Shown here in pieces: positions 49,141 to 62,600 of a stretch of 64,000 nt of DNA (positions are counted from its first letter, which is position 1; each line of letters starts with the position of its first letter). The stretch is from Malus domestica (lineage: Eukaryota; Streptophyta; Magnoliopsida; Rosales; Rosaceae). The stretch covers positions 28,717,501-28,781,500 of the forward strand of contig NC_091674.1 of assembly GCF_042453785.1 (NCBI RefSeq). The letters run 5' to 3'. Below the pieces are notes generated by a model. It saw only the letters and a program-made list of their open reading frames with translations, ran no database searches and was not told the DNA's origin. A program made the translations under genes and the position numbers.

Positions 49141-52100
49141 TCAAAGTGAAAGACATTGTACCCTGTCTGGCAGATTTCCAGGCACTCGAAGTCCAGTAAC
49201 ATATTTTTGGGGGCAGGATTTTTGAGCATCAGAAGACGATGAGGCCTCCGGCCCCTCACCTTGTGCCCGCCCGTGAAACTTAGCAAAACGATTGATGACA
49301 GAAAACTTCTCAAGATCCTGGCTTTCCACTCTCAAGTCTAAGATTGAGCTTTTCTTGTCCAGTCTGCATCAGTGGAAGAATTACACCAGAGTGAGTGTGA
49401 GAGAAAGAAAGGGAGTGAGAGAGAGAACATACAAAAGAACAATAAGATGATAAGAAATGGTATCTTAGAAATTAAAGTTAACTACAATATGAAAACTAAT
49501 AATCAGAAACGGTGGTGTGAACAGTGAAGGAAAGGAGAAGGTTGCGGAGGCTACCTCAACAAATCATTTTCCAGACTCCTTGCTTTATCAATAAAGGCTT
49601 CCACAACTTTCGAGTAGTATTGATTGCTGACTTTCTCCCGTGTTCTAAGCTTCTCGGGAAAACTATAAATCATATAATGAAGACTGAATGTTAGCATGCA
49701 ATGAATAATGCAAATTCCACCAATCATCAATTCATTGCCTTAATGGAAAATTTTACATAAATTTCAGACAACTCTTACAGGTTTACACTGTCAGGAGGCA
49801 ATGGAGTTTGAGCATCACTTCCGGAGCAGGATATTGCACTGCAAGCATCACCCAGAGATAATCTAGATGCAATGTAAGCCACACTCTCATAGCATGAGCT
49901 AGCATCTGCAGAAAGAACTGCTGCAGAAGGAGGGTGAAGCAGTTGCTGCATAAGCTGTGTAGTCAAGACAAGCCTTCTTTTGAACCTAAGTATTGGCGGT
50001 CCATCTTCAGTTATTTCAGTTTCATCTTCCACCTGTCAACCCAACATGAAGCAATTAGAAATTAGACCGCTTAAAAAGAATTACTGTATATCAAAGCTTA
50101 ATTGTGAGATTAGTGGTTGAACTTGAAACAAACCTTCTCAGCCAGTCGGTTTGTTGAGCGAGCCCAGTCTGCCTCAGCTGCACTGTAAGTATAAACCTTC
50201 CATATGTTAGAAATTCATAAAAGAAATAAAAATTAATATTATCTTCTGTGAAAAATAAAAATAACAAAGAACTAAAGTTAAATGGAGCATCTTTCACCAT
50301 CGAGCAGAGGGTCAAGCAACCCACCTGATACTTAGAAGCCTTTTGGGAAACTCGGTCAGCTCTTTATGCCAAGGTGAAAGTTCAGATGTAGCACTTTTAC
50401 GCTTCATCGGCCGCTCAACAATTAAACCTTGATCAGCTACATCAGACTGCGACACATGAGGTGAAGGTGATTGCTCACTGGGAGTAGGTATGGGAACTGA
50501 ACTCTGCAGGGTGGTAACAAGCTTACTAGCATCAGAAGCAGCACTAGCTTGCTCCATTGATTCCCGAGTATGCAGATCATCACCTGCCCTTCCAACAACT
50601 GAAGGTTGTCCCATAGCCTTCATAGTGGTTCTCAGTGTATCAGGCATTGCAAACACTTGCCCATTCTTAAAGGTTCCATACTGTTCAAACCAGGATGGTG
50701 CCATCTGGGGGCTAACTTGAGACTGTTCACCTCTAAGAGAAGATGCATTACTACTAGCAGAGAAATTCTGGGAGTTCTGGCGATTTAAAGCAAACATATC
50801 CTGACTAGATGCATTTGAATTTTGAGTATCCCCAAGCTTGGATGAAAAGCTAAGCATGTTAGGATCTTTAGAGGGAACTAAAATATGATCAGCTGATGAA
50901 TCTCTAACCATACTATTATATCCATAAGGAAATTGTGATCCTCCCAGGGGACCCACCTGCTGAGTCTCCACACCTGAATCTGCACCCTTCAACCTCTTCA
51001 CACTCCGATCACTTCCATCAACGTCTGTAGTTTTCATAGCCTGCACTTGGTCCGGCAAGGAATAACTATGATGCAAACTGTCATTTGGCCTTAAAGAGCG
51101 ACCGAAAGCTTCAATATCTCTCAGGGTAGCAACAGAGCTTGAAAAGTTATTTGCAATGGATTCTTTTCCCTGAGAGACATTGATATTTTGGGCATTCTGA
51201 ATGTTCTCAGGTGACGCTTGTTGCCCGGTACTTGGTTTGGATTTTTGCTCTTTCCCAACAAAGCTTTGCACATTCAAAGAATATGCACCAAAGGCAGACG
51301 AGCCATTCCCTCTTTCCCGGGTATCTTGTTCATTGAGCTTTGGTGATTCAGCACTTGCTAAAGGTTGCTGAAATGGAACATTGGTCCATACATTAGTCAA
51401 TACTTTAGAAACGGCACCTTGACGGGACATACCCGATACAACAGAAGGCTGAGAGCCTGGTAGAACATCTGATTTGGGGATTTTGGGGGCAGCAACTCGT
51501 AAACCGGATTGATCAGCAACATTCAGTAGGGATGCCTCTGCTTGGTTATTCTGTGAAGTACTTCCAGACAAATCTAGCACTGATTGCAGGGCAGATTGGC
51601 TAGTTTGAGATGTGTCACGAGAATCACCCATCTGTTTTGGTCGGAAAGCATGCCTATCAAAAGGTATGTTCTCAGACTGGCTTGCTGTTTCTTGTCCACT
51701 TGAACCTGTCATGTGCTGTTTTTCTAGTTGACCTCTTGAAAGAGGAAAACCAGATTTGAAAGCTGCAGAAAGACTTCCCTGAATATTGTACTGTGAAGCC
51801 TTACTCCCTGTCTGTCCTGAGGTAACAGAAAGATTATTTCTAATTTCACCTTGAGATGCTTCACGAGAAGAAGGCAAGGTCTGGGCAGATGCTTCCGAGG
51901 CCAACCATGTATGACCCTTTTCTCCTATCTCAGAATGGACAGGGGATGAACTGACAACTACTTGTGAAGAGAACTGAGAAGATGAGGTATGATCTGCAAT
52001 TGGAGTACGTTGAGATGGAGGAGCCAGCTGTAAACCGAAACCTTGAGAAACAGATGACTGATTTCGCTGCATGTGACCTACAGATCCTTCAGAAGTTTCC

Positions 52101-55100
52101 ACTTCAGGCATCTCCGACGATGTATTCTGATCTGAAGAGCTGAAGTGTGTAGCATTGCCACCCTCCCTTGGTTGGTCCACCTTGTGAAGTAGCTCAAGCA
52201 TATGTTGACTGCAAGGATTTGAAAATATTAAAGTGTCATCTCATCAAGCAAGTCTATCTATATATGAATTGTACACATGCAGTGGAAAACATTAATTCAA
52301 CTAAAGAAAAAATATGAATTGTAGCAAAGATAAAATTATTCAACTACCTTGATGGTGCAGCCTTGATTGGGGCATTACTTCCAGTGAATCTGTCAAAGGG
52401 AGTAGACGTGCTTGGTACAAAACCTGGAAGCGTATTTTTGGAAGGTGTCTCATCTAAAAGTATTGTGTCACCCTGACAACCAGTTAAACGCACAATTGGG
52501 TAGAAAATGTCAACTAAACCTTAATTTTAAAATTACAATAGACAGAAAAACAAATAAGAAGACCTAAAGCAAAAATATTTAGATGAATCAAGAAAATCAA
52601 AACGAAAAATTGTGGCATCAATCTCAAATATATTAAAAAAAAACAATTGATCACCTTCTCGATTTCCATAGAACTTCTATCAGTGTGACCAATAAATTTT
52701 GACTGCCGAAAACTCGATTGGTCACGACTTTTAAAACCTGTAGGTACATTCTGGGACATAGCTTGCGATTGTGTCACATGTTTTTTACCATAAGATGGTT
52801 CAACTTCAACATCCACATCCCCCATTGGATGATACTGAAACTTGCGAGTTGCAGGGGGTCTTTGAGCAGCATTACTAGATGATTTTTGTTTGCTTCCAAG
52901 AAAAGCAAATGAATCACCAGCATCTGAGGCAACGTTTTCCTTCAAACCACCAATTGGAGCAGGCTGGTGTGCATTAGAGAAAAAAGTATCAGTAGAATTA
53001 TCTTTTCTATTCACATTCTCCATATCATGCATCTCAACTGCTCTTTTGTCTAAGCCATTGTTCCCTGATGACTCCAAGATTAGACGATTCTTATCCAGAT
53101 GATGCTGATTTTTCCTCAAAACCTCGTTTCCCTGAGGGTTCACTTGAGAATCAACTGATTTCCAGAATTCATGATTGTCTGCGAGTTGTTTCTGGCTTTC
53201 GTGGTGGGCTCTTGCACTGCTGGAATTTGATTTCCCTATATTGTTTGTACTTGAACCCTCTCTATTCATCAATGGACCTCCAACGGGATATTTTGCATGT
53301 TCCATTTCAGAATTTGAGTTCAGAACAGAATCCGTCTTCCATATACCAGCAGCATGGCTCATTTCCTCATGCATGCCTCTCTTACGATCACCGCCTGGTA
53401 TTGATCGTGATAAAATTTGATTCCCATGATTTTTGAGATTATTACCCATATCTGTTGGCATAGATTCCATAATTTTCCTACCATTTAACATATTAAATGG
53501 CTGCCCATCACCATTATTTGACAAAATGCTTTGTTGACGGTTCCATGAACCTGAAATGCTATTTCCATTTATTTCTGTACCTGATAAATGACTACTATTT
53601 CCATAATTATGACCACCCTCCACAGGTGGCTTTTGTAGAGAACTGTTATCCAACCATTTACTTCCTTGTTCAGGAACCTGTTGAACAAATCTCTGAGGAG
53701 AATCATTCTGAAAGACCTCACCTCGTTCATGCGAAGTTTTAGGTCCTGGTTGCTGAAATCCCTGAACACTAAAAAAACTAGCAGTCGTATTCGCCCTATG
53801 GGCATCAGTAGATTGTGGAGAAGCTCTAGACTTCAAGTCGGAGAAAGAGTGCAAGTTATTACCAGCCCAATCAGATTGTTGTTTGTGAGTATCACCAACA
53901 CTTGAGCGCTGCTGATTCACAATTGGAGGTTGCTGATATCCAAAACTTGGAGGACACCACTCTTCCTGTAGCCCTATATCAGCACTAGAAGTTTCTGCTA
54001 CTGCAGATTGCATAAGAGCACTCCAACTCCCGCTTTGCAGAGAAGGAAGTCCTCCAAAAACTTCTGTACCATCCAACACACTGGAACCTCCCATTCCCAC
54101 ATCTGTGCTCCTGCCAAAGGCATCCCACAGATTGTCATCTGAACCAAACAAAATCTTTTCCTCAGTTGGATCTAGTGTAGCCACGCTCTGTCCGGATGCA
54201 ACTTGTGTGACTGCTTTCTCTTGTGATGGTTCTGACAATCCAACTAGTTGTGGCCTCCCTTGGAATTCTTCCAGAGGTTCATTTCTTTGATGGGGATTTC
54301 CTTGATTCAAGTTCTCTAAATTAATGCCACTATTCAAACCTTCAGCAGCAGTAGGCCCAAGCATACTCCTGCCTTGAAAATCCTGTCTAGAAACCCGGGG
54401 TCCATCTTGCATGCTAACCTGATCTGGAAATGTGGAATATTGATTACCTGGAAACGAATTGTTACTTGCCGACATCTGCTGCATTGCCGATCTGTCCATT
54501 TGAACATGAGGATATGAACCCATTGAGCCACTTGTGCTAGTAACTGGAACTCCATATAGAGATTGATCAGCATGTTGAGGAACAAAACCCATCAAGCGTA
54601 GTGTGTGGGCTTGTTCAGGGGGCAATACATGTCCACTAGATGCACCCTGAAGAACAGGAGAAGCACCACGCTGCAGCCAGTTTGTGTTACCTGCCACAAG
54701 ATCAGGTGGCCATTGATTGTTCGATGGCTCATTGATTGGAACACCATTGATCAGAGCTGATGAGTGGTTACCAGCAGCCTGTTTTGTAATGGAGGAAGCC
54801 TGATTTGAAAGAACCTGTTGCCTTTCTAGTTGCTGAAGTTGTTGCTGCCTTTGAAATTCTTGAATTTGTGTGAACATAACCTGTCGTTGTAACTGCTGCA
54901 TGTCACTCATCCCCGATTGTTGCCTAGGCAAAGACTGCATTGTGCTGGGATGTGGACCATTCATGTGCTGTTGACCACCAAAAAAATCAAAACCAATGGG
55001 GGATTCTGAAGCTTCTAATCTCATCGAATTATTCTTCTGCTCAGGGCCACTTCCTCTCTGTGATTCATGTGCCGGCAAGCCTCTAGATGTTAAAGTTTGC

Positions 55101-55599
55101 CGATCAGGTTCTGAATCCACTCCCAAAAAGTTAGCTTCATCCTGCCTTGCTTTAAACATCTGGTGCCCATGCACATAGCCATTCAGGTTTGCCTGTTGAT
55201 TTTGATACTGAGATCTGCCAAACTCGGGCCTCACATTTGATTGCATAAAATTCAAACCATGAGGCACATGAAAAGACTGACCACCATGCCCTTTCTCTGA
55301 ATCTGCTCATAATAAAAGAACAGAGATGTTTAGAAACAGGTGATGGCTCGGGCAACACAAAAACCATTACAACCTTAAAGTAATCTAGAAGTTAGTTTAA
55401 TAGTACCTGGTTGCTGTACATTATAATTCTTTAAACTTGAATTAACAGGAGCTCCACTTTGTCTCTGGCCCCCAACCCACAGGTTGTTACTAAGACCTGG
55501 CCAGTTCCCATCAACAGCCTGAGGATGATGCTGACCCTGTGACAAGTTCTCTTGGCCAAAGAAGTTATGGACCCTGTCTCCAATTTCGTTTCCAGGCAT
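49141..55599 (-). CDS. Very long Q/S/N-rich plant protein (dentin sialophosphoprotein-like family)
   Basis: Eight coding exons: 55599-55407, 55302-52655, 52472-52348, 52208-50325, 50182-50134, 50032-49779, 49662-49555, 49363-49141. All phases fit, giving about 1,827 residues. The start MPGNEIGDRVHNFFGQENLS is the conserved N-terminus of a plant family annotated as 'dentin sialophosphoprotein-like' only for its composition; it has no relation to the animal protein. Most of the length is disordered, rich in Q, S, N and G, with a Q-rich coiled-coil-like run (about residues 190-215). The C-terminal ~160 residues are more ordered and acidic (ITEDGPPILRFKRRLVLTTQ, then KVSNQYYSKVVEAFIDKARS) and are probably the functional domain. 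A nuclear role is inferred from composition. An upstream exon near 55824-55762 could add about 19 N-terminal residues (MSVGLALNYTG). Confidence 0.88.
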
Positions 55600-55627
55600 A
55601 GATAATCCAGCCACAAATTTGCAGGAG

Positions 55628-56924
55628 CTAAAGTTCTTATGAGAAAATAACTACCTACGAAAAATATGAATAGAGTTCAGAGCTACCATATTCCGACAAT
55701 TTTAAGATACCAGAAAATCATATGAAGTTCGACCAAACAAAATTCCATTCAGAAACACACCTTTTTCCAGTATAATTTAGTGCCAATCCAACTGACATGT
55801 TCCCAGCCCAAACTACTTATCCTGCATATAACCATGTGACGGTAAGTTATACATCAAGTAGATCATGTATTAGAGGCAGAATTACAGCCATCAGATATAA
55901 CCATCATAATAATTCCTGTTATCCACATTCAAACTATTGATATTCATCCTGAAACAACTGAGGAATAAAAATTTCCCACGATCAAAATATGTAAAACTGA
56001 TATTTAGTAGATCTCTCACTCATATGGTTTGATTAAGTTGCACTATAGGACTGTAATACATGGACTCTTTTCAGAATATTCTATTACCATGTGCATGTAT
56101 ATTCACATTGAGAAAACTCGGGTTCAATTCCACGACAGGTCCATATGGTTTGCTCATTACATTACATTCCTACAAAGATTGGCCAATTTAACAAACCATA
56201 CAACGCGAGTGTAGGTCAATAATATTCACACGCTCTCAGGTAAATTTAATGGTGGGAAATTGGCCTGCTGTCCAGCAATGAGTTCAACCCTAAATGTAAA
56301 TAACACAAACGCGTATATCCTACGAAAACACACCAAAGCATTAACTAAAATTAAAGACATTTTCACAGAAACAAGTCATACAAACAAGCGAAATGGAATA
56401 TACAATCGACGGTGTTCCCTGCATTCTCAAGTGCCTCACTCGAAAAAAATGGTCAAGTGGGGAAAACAGGAGGCAATCAGATATGTGCAATTCATCAACC
56501 CAACCCACATCTGACACAATAACCTTTTGCTCCAATTGGCTGCCTAAAATGCAAGTAGCAGGAAAAAGCACAAAACTTTACGGAATTTTAATCATGTGAA
56601 GCCACACTAAACCAATCCAGCCAAATAGTTTCGTTTCCGAAATCAAAAATCCAAAAGTAACAGAAAGTTTTAAAATTTTAGCTGCCAATTCTTTCCTTTC
56701 CGGTCCATTTATGAGCAATAAAAAGGAATGCTAAAGCCACATTTATAGCAAAAACACACAAGATCGAAAGCAAAGCAGCGACACTTCAACTGTACAAGCA
56801 GCGACGGACCTGCCCAGCCATGGCACGCCAAAACCCTAGCTTAGATTTGAATTACCAGCAGAGATGGTCCGTGCGGAGAGAAAATTAGGGTTTTTTATAA
56901 ACAAAAAAAAAAAAAAGGGGGAAA
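55628..56924. other. Leader introns of the Q-rich protein gene
   Basis: AT-rich intronic sequence. An optional small exon 55824-55762 has clean borders (TATATGCAG| ... GGAAAAAG|GTGTGT) and is in frame with the next exon. No independent gene. Confidence 0.5.
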
Positions 56925-57200
56925 CTCACAGTGACGCTGCAAGGCCGCCATTGGAGCTGGAAGCTGATCCTCCGAGACTGTCAGATTGAGAAGCGTTAGG
57001 GCTCGAATCGGAAAGAGAGAGGAATGTGCGTCTTTGAGCTTCAGAGAGAGAGAGAGAGATAGAGAGATAGAGAGATAGAAAGTGATCGAAATAGTGCGAA
57101 ATTTTCAACGAACTGAGGAACAAAACCGAGGTTCGGAACCGAAGCTGAGGTTCGACTGACGAAGCTAGGTGGTTCGGATCCGAAGCTGAGGTTGGGAAAA
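56925..57200 (-). promoter_or_regulatory. Leader exon of the Q-rich protein gene
   Basis: A CT-rich minus-strand leader (GA repeats at 57041-57078 on the plus strand) ends GCAGCGTCACT|GTGAGT near 56934. It is followed by long leader introns reaching the coding start at 55599. The leader contains a short upstream ATG (CCAATGGCGGCC, about 56955), a possible upstream frame. Confidence 0.6.
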
Positions 57201-58463
57201 GGCGGCGTTTTGGGCGAAGGCTTCGGGTGGGCTTTTCTGAAGAGTTGTTGCGGGTTGTGGGAGAGCTAGGTACTTCCGCAATTAAATTGTGCCACGTGGA
57301 ACTATTGTGTGTGGAGCCCGCAAAAAATTGAAAATTCGGGCCAAAAGGAAAGAGAAAATCTTTACATCCCCTTTTTATAGATATTTTAACATAAATATCT
57401 AAAAGGATCAGAAAAAAATCCAAACAAAAGAAATTCTCATAATCTATTATTTAGAACTGTTTTAGAAGTACTTTACAAGTCACTAAAAGCTCTTTCAGAT
57501 AATATATGTTTGGATTTTAAAAATAGTTGAAATATTTACTATAAGAAGCACATTTTAAATATTTTTTTTTCAAGATTCACTTGCATTTTTACAAAAAATT
57601 AGTTCTAAAAATATTTTCACAAAAAACGATTTCAACTATTTTAAAAGCAATTCATAACGACTTTACACATCCAATTTGATTTTCACCTTCCAGTCTTAGG
57701 AGTATCTGAAATATCTATAGATCTCATTTAAGACAGTGTTACATTTCAACTATTTTTTTTACTGTTACATTTGATCATATTCGATCTTAGTAGTTGAATT
57801 TAGTGTTTTTAAAAATTTAAAGTTAAATAAGTTTGAATCTAAACAGTTGGATCAATCCACGATCCAATAATTAAAATAGTCGGGTCCAAATAGAGTCGTT
57901 GGGCTCGTTTTGGATGGCCGACATTCTCGTCAGGGTCAAGCCACACTTCCGCCCTTTGCATGTCTTGCGCATGGGCATGTAACCTTCTTGTGAGTTCCAC
58001 TTTTCTAGGTGCGTCCACATGCATAAGGTCGGCCAGCCTTTTAATCTTGGCCTGACTTCTAGATTTTGCCCAAATTGTAGGTTTTAACTCAAACTTATTA
58101 TAGGTTCAGCCATTGAAGAATGATTAAGTTAGTTTAAAACCTAAACGGTAGTGCACCAACCTTTTAATGAATTATGAGTTAAATTGGACCAAATTTGGGG
58201 TTGACCCAAAATTTATTTTTATACCGAATCATTAGAGAAAGATTGAGTTAGTTAAAATCAAGGATTGAAAATGGTCTAAATATCTTACACAGTATTTTAC
58301 TATTTTAACGGGAAATCAGTTTTTTACTTTATTTAGATAAAATTGTGAATATTATCAAATTTGGGTTATAAACGCAGACAACGAAATCGGTGGGTGCTGC
58401 AGAACCGATCCGCGGCCAAGTGGAAATCCCCCAGAGCTCCAACCGCAACACACAGCAGCAGCG
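57201..58463. promoter_or_regulatory. Divergent intergenic region between the Q-rich gene and LEO1
   Basis: The two genes are head to head, about 1.2 kb apart. The left part (57201-57340) is GC-richer and contains CCACGTGG at 57292-57299. 57440-57680 has repeat-like motifs ('agaagcacattttaaat', 'aaacgatttcaactattttaa'). The LEO1 leader occupies about the last 90 bases. Whether the spacer works as a shared promoter cannot be told. Confidence 0.45.
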
Positions 58464-59554
58464 ATGGGGGAGGAGAAGCGGCACCAGATGATGCAGAACC
58501 TGTTCGGAGATCAATCCGAAGAGGAAGAGGAAGAGGTCGATTCCGAGCACGAGTCCAATCCCCAGCCCAATTCTGTATGATCCTCTAATTTCATGTTTCC
58601 TTTGTATTCAGATTCCAATTGCATGTTTGGGAATGATTGGGGTTTCAGTTTTTGCTTTAATCTTAGCTGAAGGAAGATATAGGTTGTGGTTTTGTTAATG
58701 GCGGTGGATGATTTGGACGAAAGTGCTTATCTTGGGGTTTTTTTTTTTGCTTGCAGTTGTTTCTAGGGTTTGGGAATTGTACTGGTGTGGTATTTGTTGT
58801 AGAAGGATGAAGGGTTAAGGAGGTTGGTTGTATTGAGAAGGAGTTGAAAGCAAAGAATTTAAGCTGGATTTTAACAGGAGCACAAGTTATTAGTTGTATG
58901 GTATTACTTGTTAATCCGTGGATAATTGTAATGTCAATTACGCGCAAGAAGCTTAACATTCTTTAGTTTTGAAGTTCAATTTCGAGACGAAAATGTGTGG
59001 AAGGTCTCATCCGAGGAATTTCGTGATTATAAGAGCATTTAAGGATTGTATTTGATTATTAATATTAGTCGCACTTATATGATGTGGCGATTATAAGTTA
59101 TTAGGGAAACATGTATTTTGTTTTAATGAAATGTGATTGTGCTTATGTTGAAAATAATCCTTTAGTAATTGCGAGAACTATACCGCCAGCAGAGTGATTT
59201 CCTAAACAACTTTGTAATGGTTTTGTTTTCAGGATGAAGGAGAGGGCGCTGTGGAGGCTGAGGGTGAAGGTGAAGTAGAGGGTCAGGGGGAGGTGGAAGT
59301 AGAGAGTGATGTTGAGCAGCGTAATGCTGATCCTGATCCAGGAGAAAGTGAGGGCGAAAGAGAACAAAGTTCCCAAGAAGTAGACATTGGTGATCATAGA
59401 GAAGAAAGTGAAGGAAAATATACAGACACGGATGAAAAAGAAGAGTTAACCAGCAGGAGACGAAATGTGATTGAAAGTGGGTCTGAGAGATCCGAGGAAA
59501 ACCATTACCCTGACAATGAAGACGACGTTAATCAGGTCATAAGTCCAAGGTAAA

Positions 59555-59601
<47 letters not shown>

Positions 59602-62600
59602 TGCTTGTCCAGTGATCTTGAAAGAAAATATCTGAAGCAACATTTTTTATTCTAATATATCTTATTTGATTTTTGTGGGTGTGGGGCAATGCATGCTGGT
59701 TTGTTAACCAATTACTTTTATTTTTTGTACCCAAAGAGAATAAAATAAAGATGATTGTATGCTTTTTGCACTTAGACTTGTTTGGAGCAAGCATGGTTAG
59801 TCTGACTATAAGGACAATTCTCTTGACTGCTTACAGTAGATCCCCTGAGGAGGAGGAACATACTAACATCGCACACTCTGCTGTTCGCAATGTATTTGGT
59901 GACTCTGATGAAGAAGAAGAAGAAGAGACAGATTTTCGGAATGACATTCAGCATGAATCAAATGTTAGTACCAATTTGGAAAGCATTATGCTTGAATCTT
60001 TCTTTTGTAAATGCTGTCAGTCATGGTGTTTAAAATGACGTGACGTCGTTTCGTGCCTTAGAGATCACCAATGGAAGAGGAAGGAAGCTATGGAAGGAGT
60101 CCAATACTAGAGGATGTAATGCCTGATGAAGGTGCTAGATATGATTCAGAAGAGGACAATATTGAGGCTAAACCTAGAGATAAACCAGTTGGCCCCCCAT
60201 TGGAGCTAGAGATTCCACTACGCCCACCTCCTGCTTGTCCAGAAAAGGTTTGAGTTCTTATTCTACGTGGTGGAATGACTTTTTAAAATATAATTTGTTT
60301 GTTTTGTGTATCAGCAGCTTCTAAGACCATATAAAATTGATGCAACTGTAAGACGGCATGTAAATTGAAGGTGGTAGAGTTTAAAGTAGCTGTTGTATTA
60401 ACAATAACATAGTCTAGCTAATTTTGGGTTTAATGAATAATCTCATTTGCATATGCTGAAAGAGATATAATGTGCTAATTGTTGGGGACATGGATTGTAG
60501 TTTGGTTCCAAAATGACTACCAGAAAATAGCTTTTCATTTTTTTATGGAAAAAAAGTTTCTGACTGAAATTAGATAAAGTACAAAATATGTATCATTTAT
60601 TTTCATGGACCTCAAAAGTACGATGCGAATGCACTGGTGTTATTTCTTCAAATGGTTGGATATGTTACAGGAGGATTTGCCAACATATATTGTCATCAGT
60701 GAAGTAATGGATATGAGCTATGATATGGCTACCTGGTAGAAACATTGTCTACATACATTGGGATGGTCTATTTGTTCTTCCTCATTTATTTCATTTGGGC
60801 ATCGTTTGGGATACTTTAGGAATTATTTGACTGCTACTGTTTACCATCAGATGTGAAGTAGTTAGACGGAAAATTATATCAATATTCAAATTTTGTCCTC
60901 ATGTAGATGAACATGATCAAAGTTTCAAATATCATGGGCATCGACCCCAAACCGTTTGATCCAAAGACATATGTGGAAGAAGATACGTTTGTGACAGATG
61001 AATCAGGATCTAAGAAACGTATTCGTTTGGAGAACAATATTGTGCGCTGGAGGAGGGTTAGAAATCCAGATGGCACAACAACTGTAAGTAATCATCTCTA
61101 TTATATTCTGTTATACACGTGCGTGTGTGCAATGCAATGGATTGCTGCAGACTTTATGTTTATCATTATTGTGTCAAAGATGCATGATTGCATATATTTG
61201 AAATTGTTTTGCAGTGGGTGGACTTTGTGTACGTTGTTCTATGTCTGCAAAGTGTTATTCATGACACTGAGTAGGATCAATCTTGTAATGGGTTATCCAT
61301 TCGAGTACTTGACTATCATTTTTCCAAAGTAAAACTACATATGTATAAATGGCTTGTTATTTATTGGAGATGGGGTTCCTTTTTTCAAGATTAGGAAAAC
61401 TTGTCTCTGTAGACTTGCAGTTCCTTGAACTTTACATTTCTATTTTTGTCATATCTGTTGTTGGGGTTTCCAGTGCTCTTTTTATCTTGAAACCCAATAT
61501 AGATTTAACTTTACCACAATACCCATTTTATGTTGCACTGTTTACAAATTTATGCACTCAATGCTTCAACTTTTATTTCCTATGATTGTAGAGTGAAAGC
61601 AACACACGCTTTGTGAGATGGTCTGATGGCAGTTTGCAGCTGTTGATTGGGAATGAAGTTCTAGATATATCTGTGCAAGAAGCACAGCATGATCAAGCAC
61701 ACCTATTTCTCAGGCACGAAAAGGTAAAGTTCCATATTCTGTTGGTGTTGTGCAATCCATGAATATATACATAACGGATTCTGTTTCCATCATAAATCTG
61801 GAAAAAGCAGCTAAAAAAGTGGTTGAAAAGAATTCTCATCTGTCTACTAAGAAGTTGCTGTTCTAGAAAAACTCGGTCTTCACAAAAAATTGTTCATAAA
61901 TACCTGTGCGTTGTTCCTACAGGGAATCCTTCAATCACAAGGAAAAGTTCTGAAGAAGATGAGGTTCATGCCATCATCCTTGACATCAAATTCACATCGA
62001 CTGCTGACTGCTCTGGTTGATTCTCGACATAAAAAAGTATACAAGGTCAAGAACTGTGTTACTGACATCGATCCTGAGAGGGAAAAGGAGGAGAAAGAAA
62101 GGGTAAGTTATTGCATAAGCTAGTTGTATCTGTTTATTATTATTTCTTTTTTTTTTCATGAAACATATAGATTGATTTTTCATTTGGTGCTGTAGGCCGA
62201 AAGTCAAAATATCAGAGCTAATTTACTTCTTAATCGGAAGAGGGAGAAGGTGAGCCGAAAGTATACAACAACTGGGGACAGGAGGCGCCAACTTTCACCT
62301 GGTTTCTTGGAAGATGCTCTTGATGAGGTACGATCTTGCTATTGGGGTAGGGGTGGAGGGTGGCATGGTGGGAATTTCCTTTGTCTTCTCTGTTCATGGT
62401 TTTGTGTTCCTTTACAGCATATTCAAATGCTAAGACGTATAGCTTACCTGTTTATGACATTCGAAGAACGTTCTCATTTTTATTCTTTTTATGGACATGG
62501 TAGCCTCTATAATCATTTTCTAGTACTTGCTGGAATTTTTTATTTATTACCTATGTATTACTATTAAGTCTCTTAGCTGATCACTTCTGATATTCAGGAT

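Noticed and set aside
59251-59553. Separate acidic protein gene
   Set aside because: It is exon 2 of LEO1, joined in phase to exons 1 and 3.
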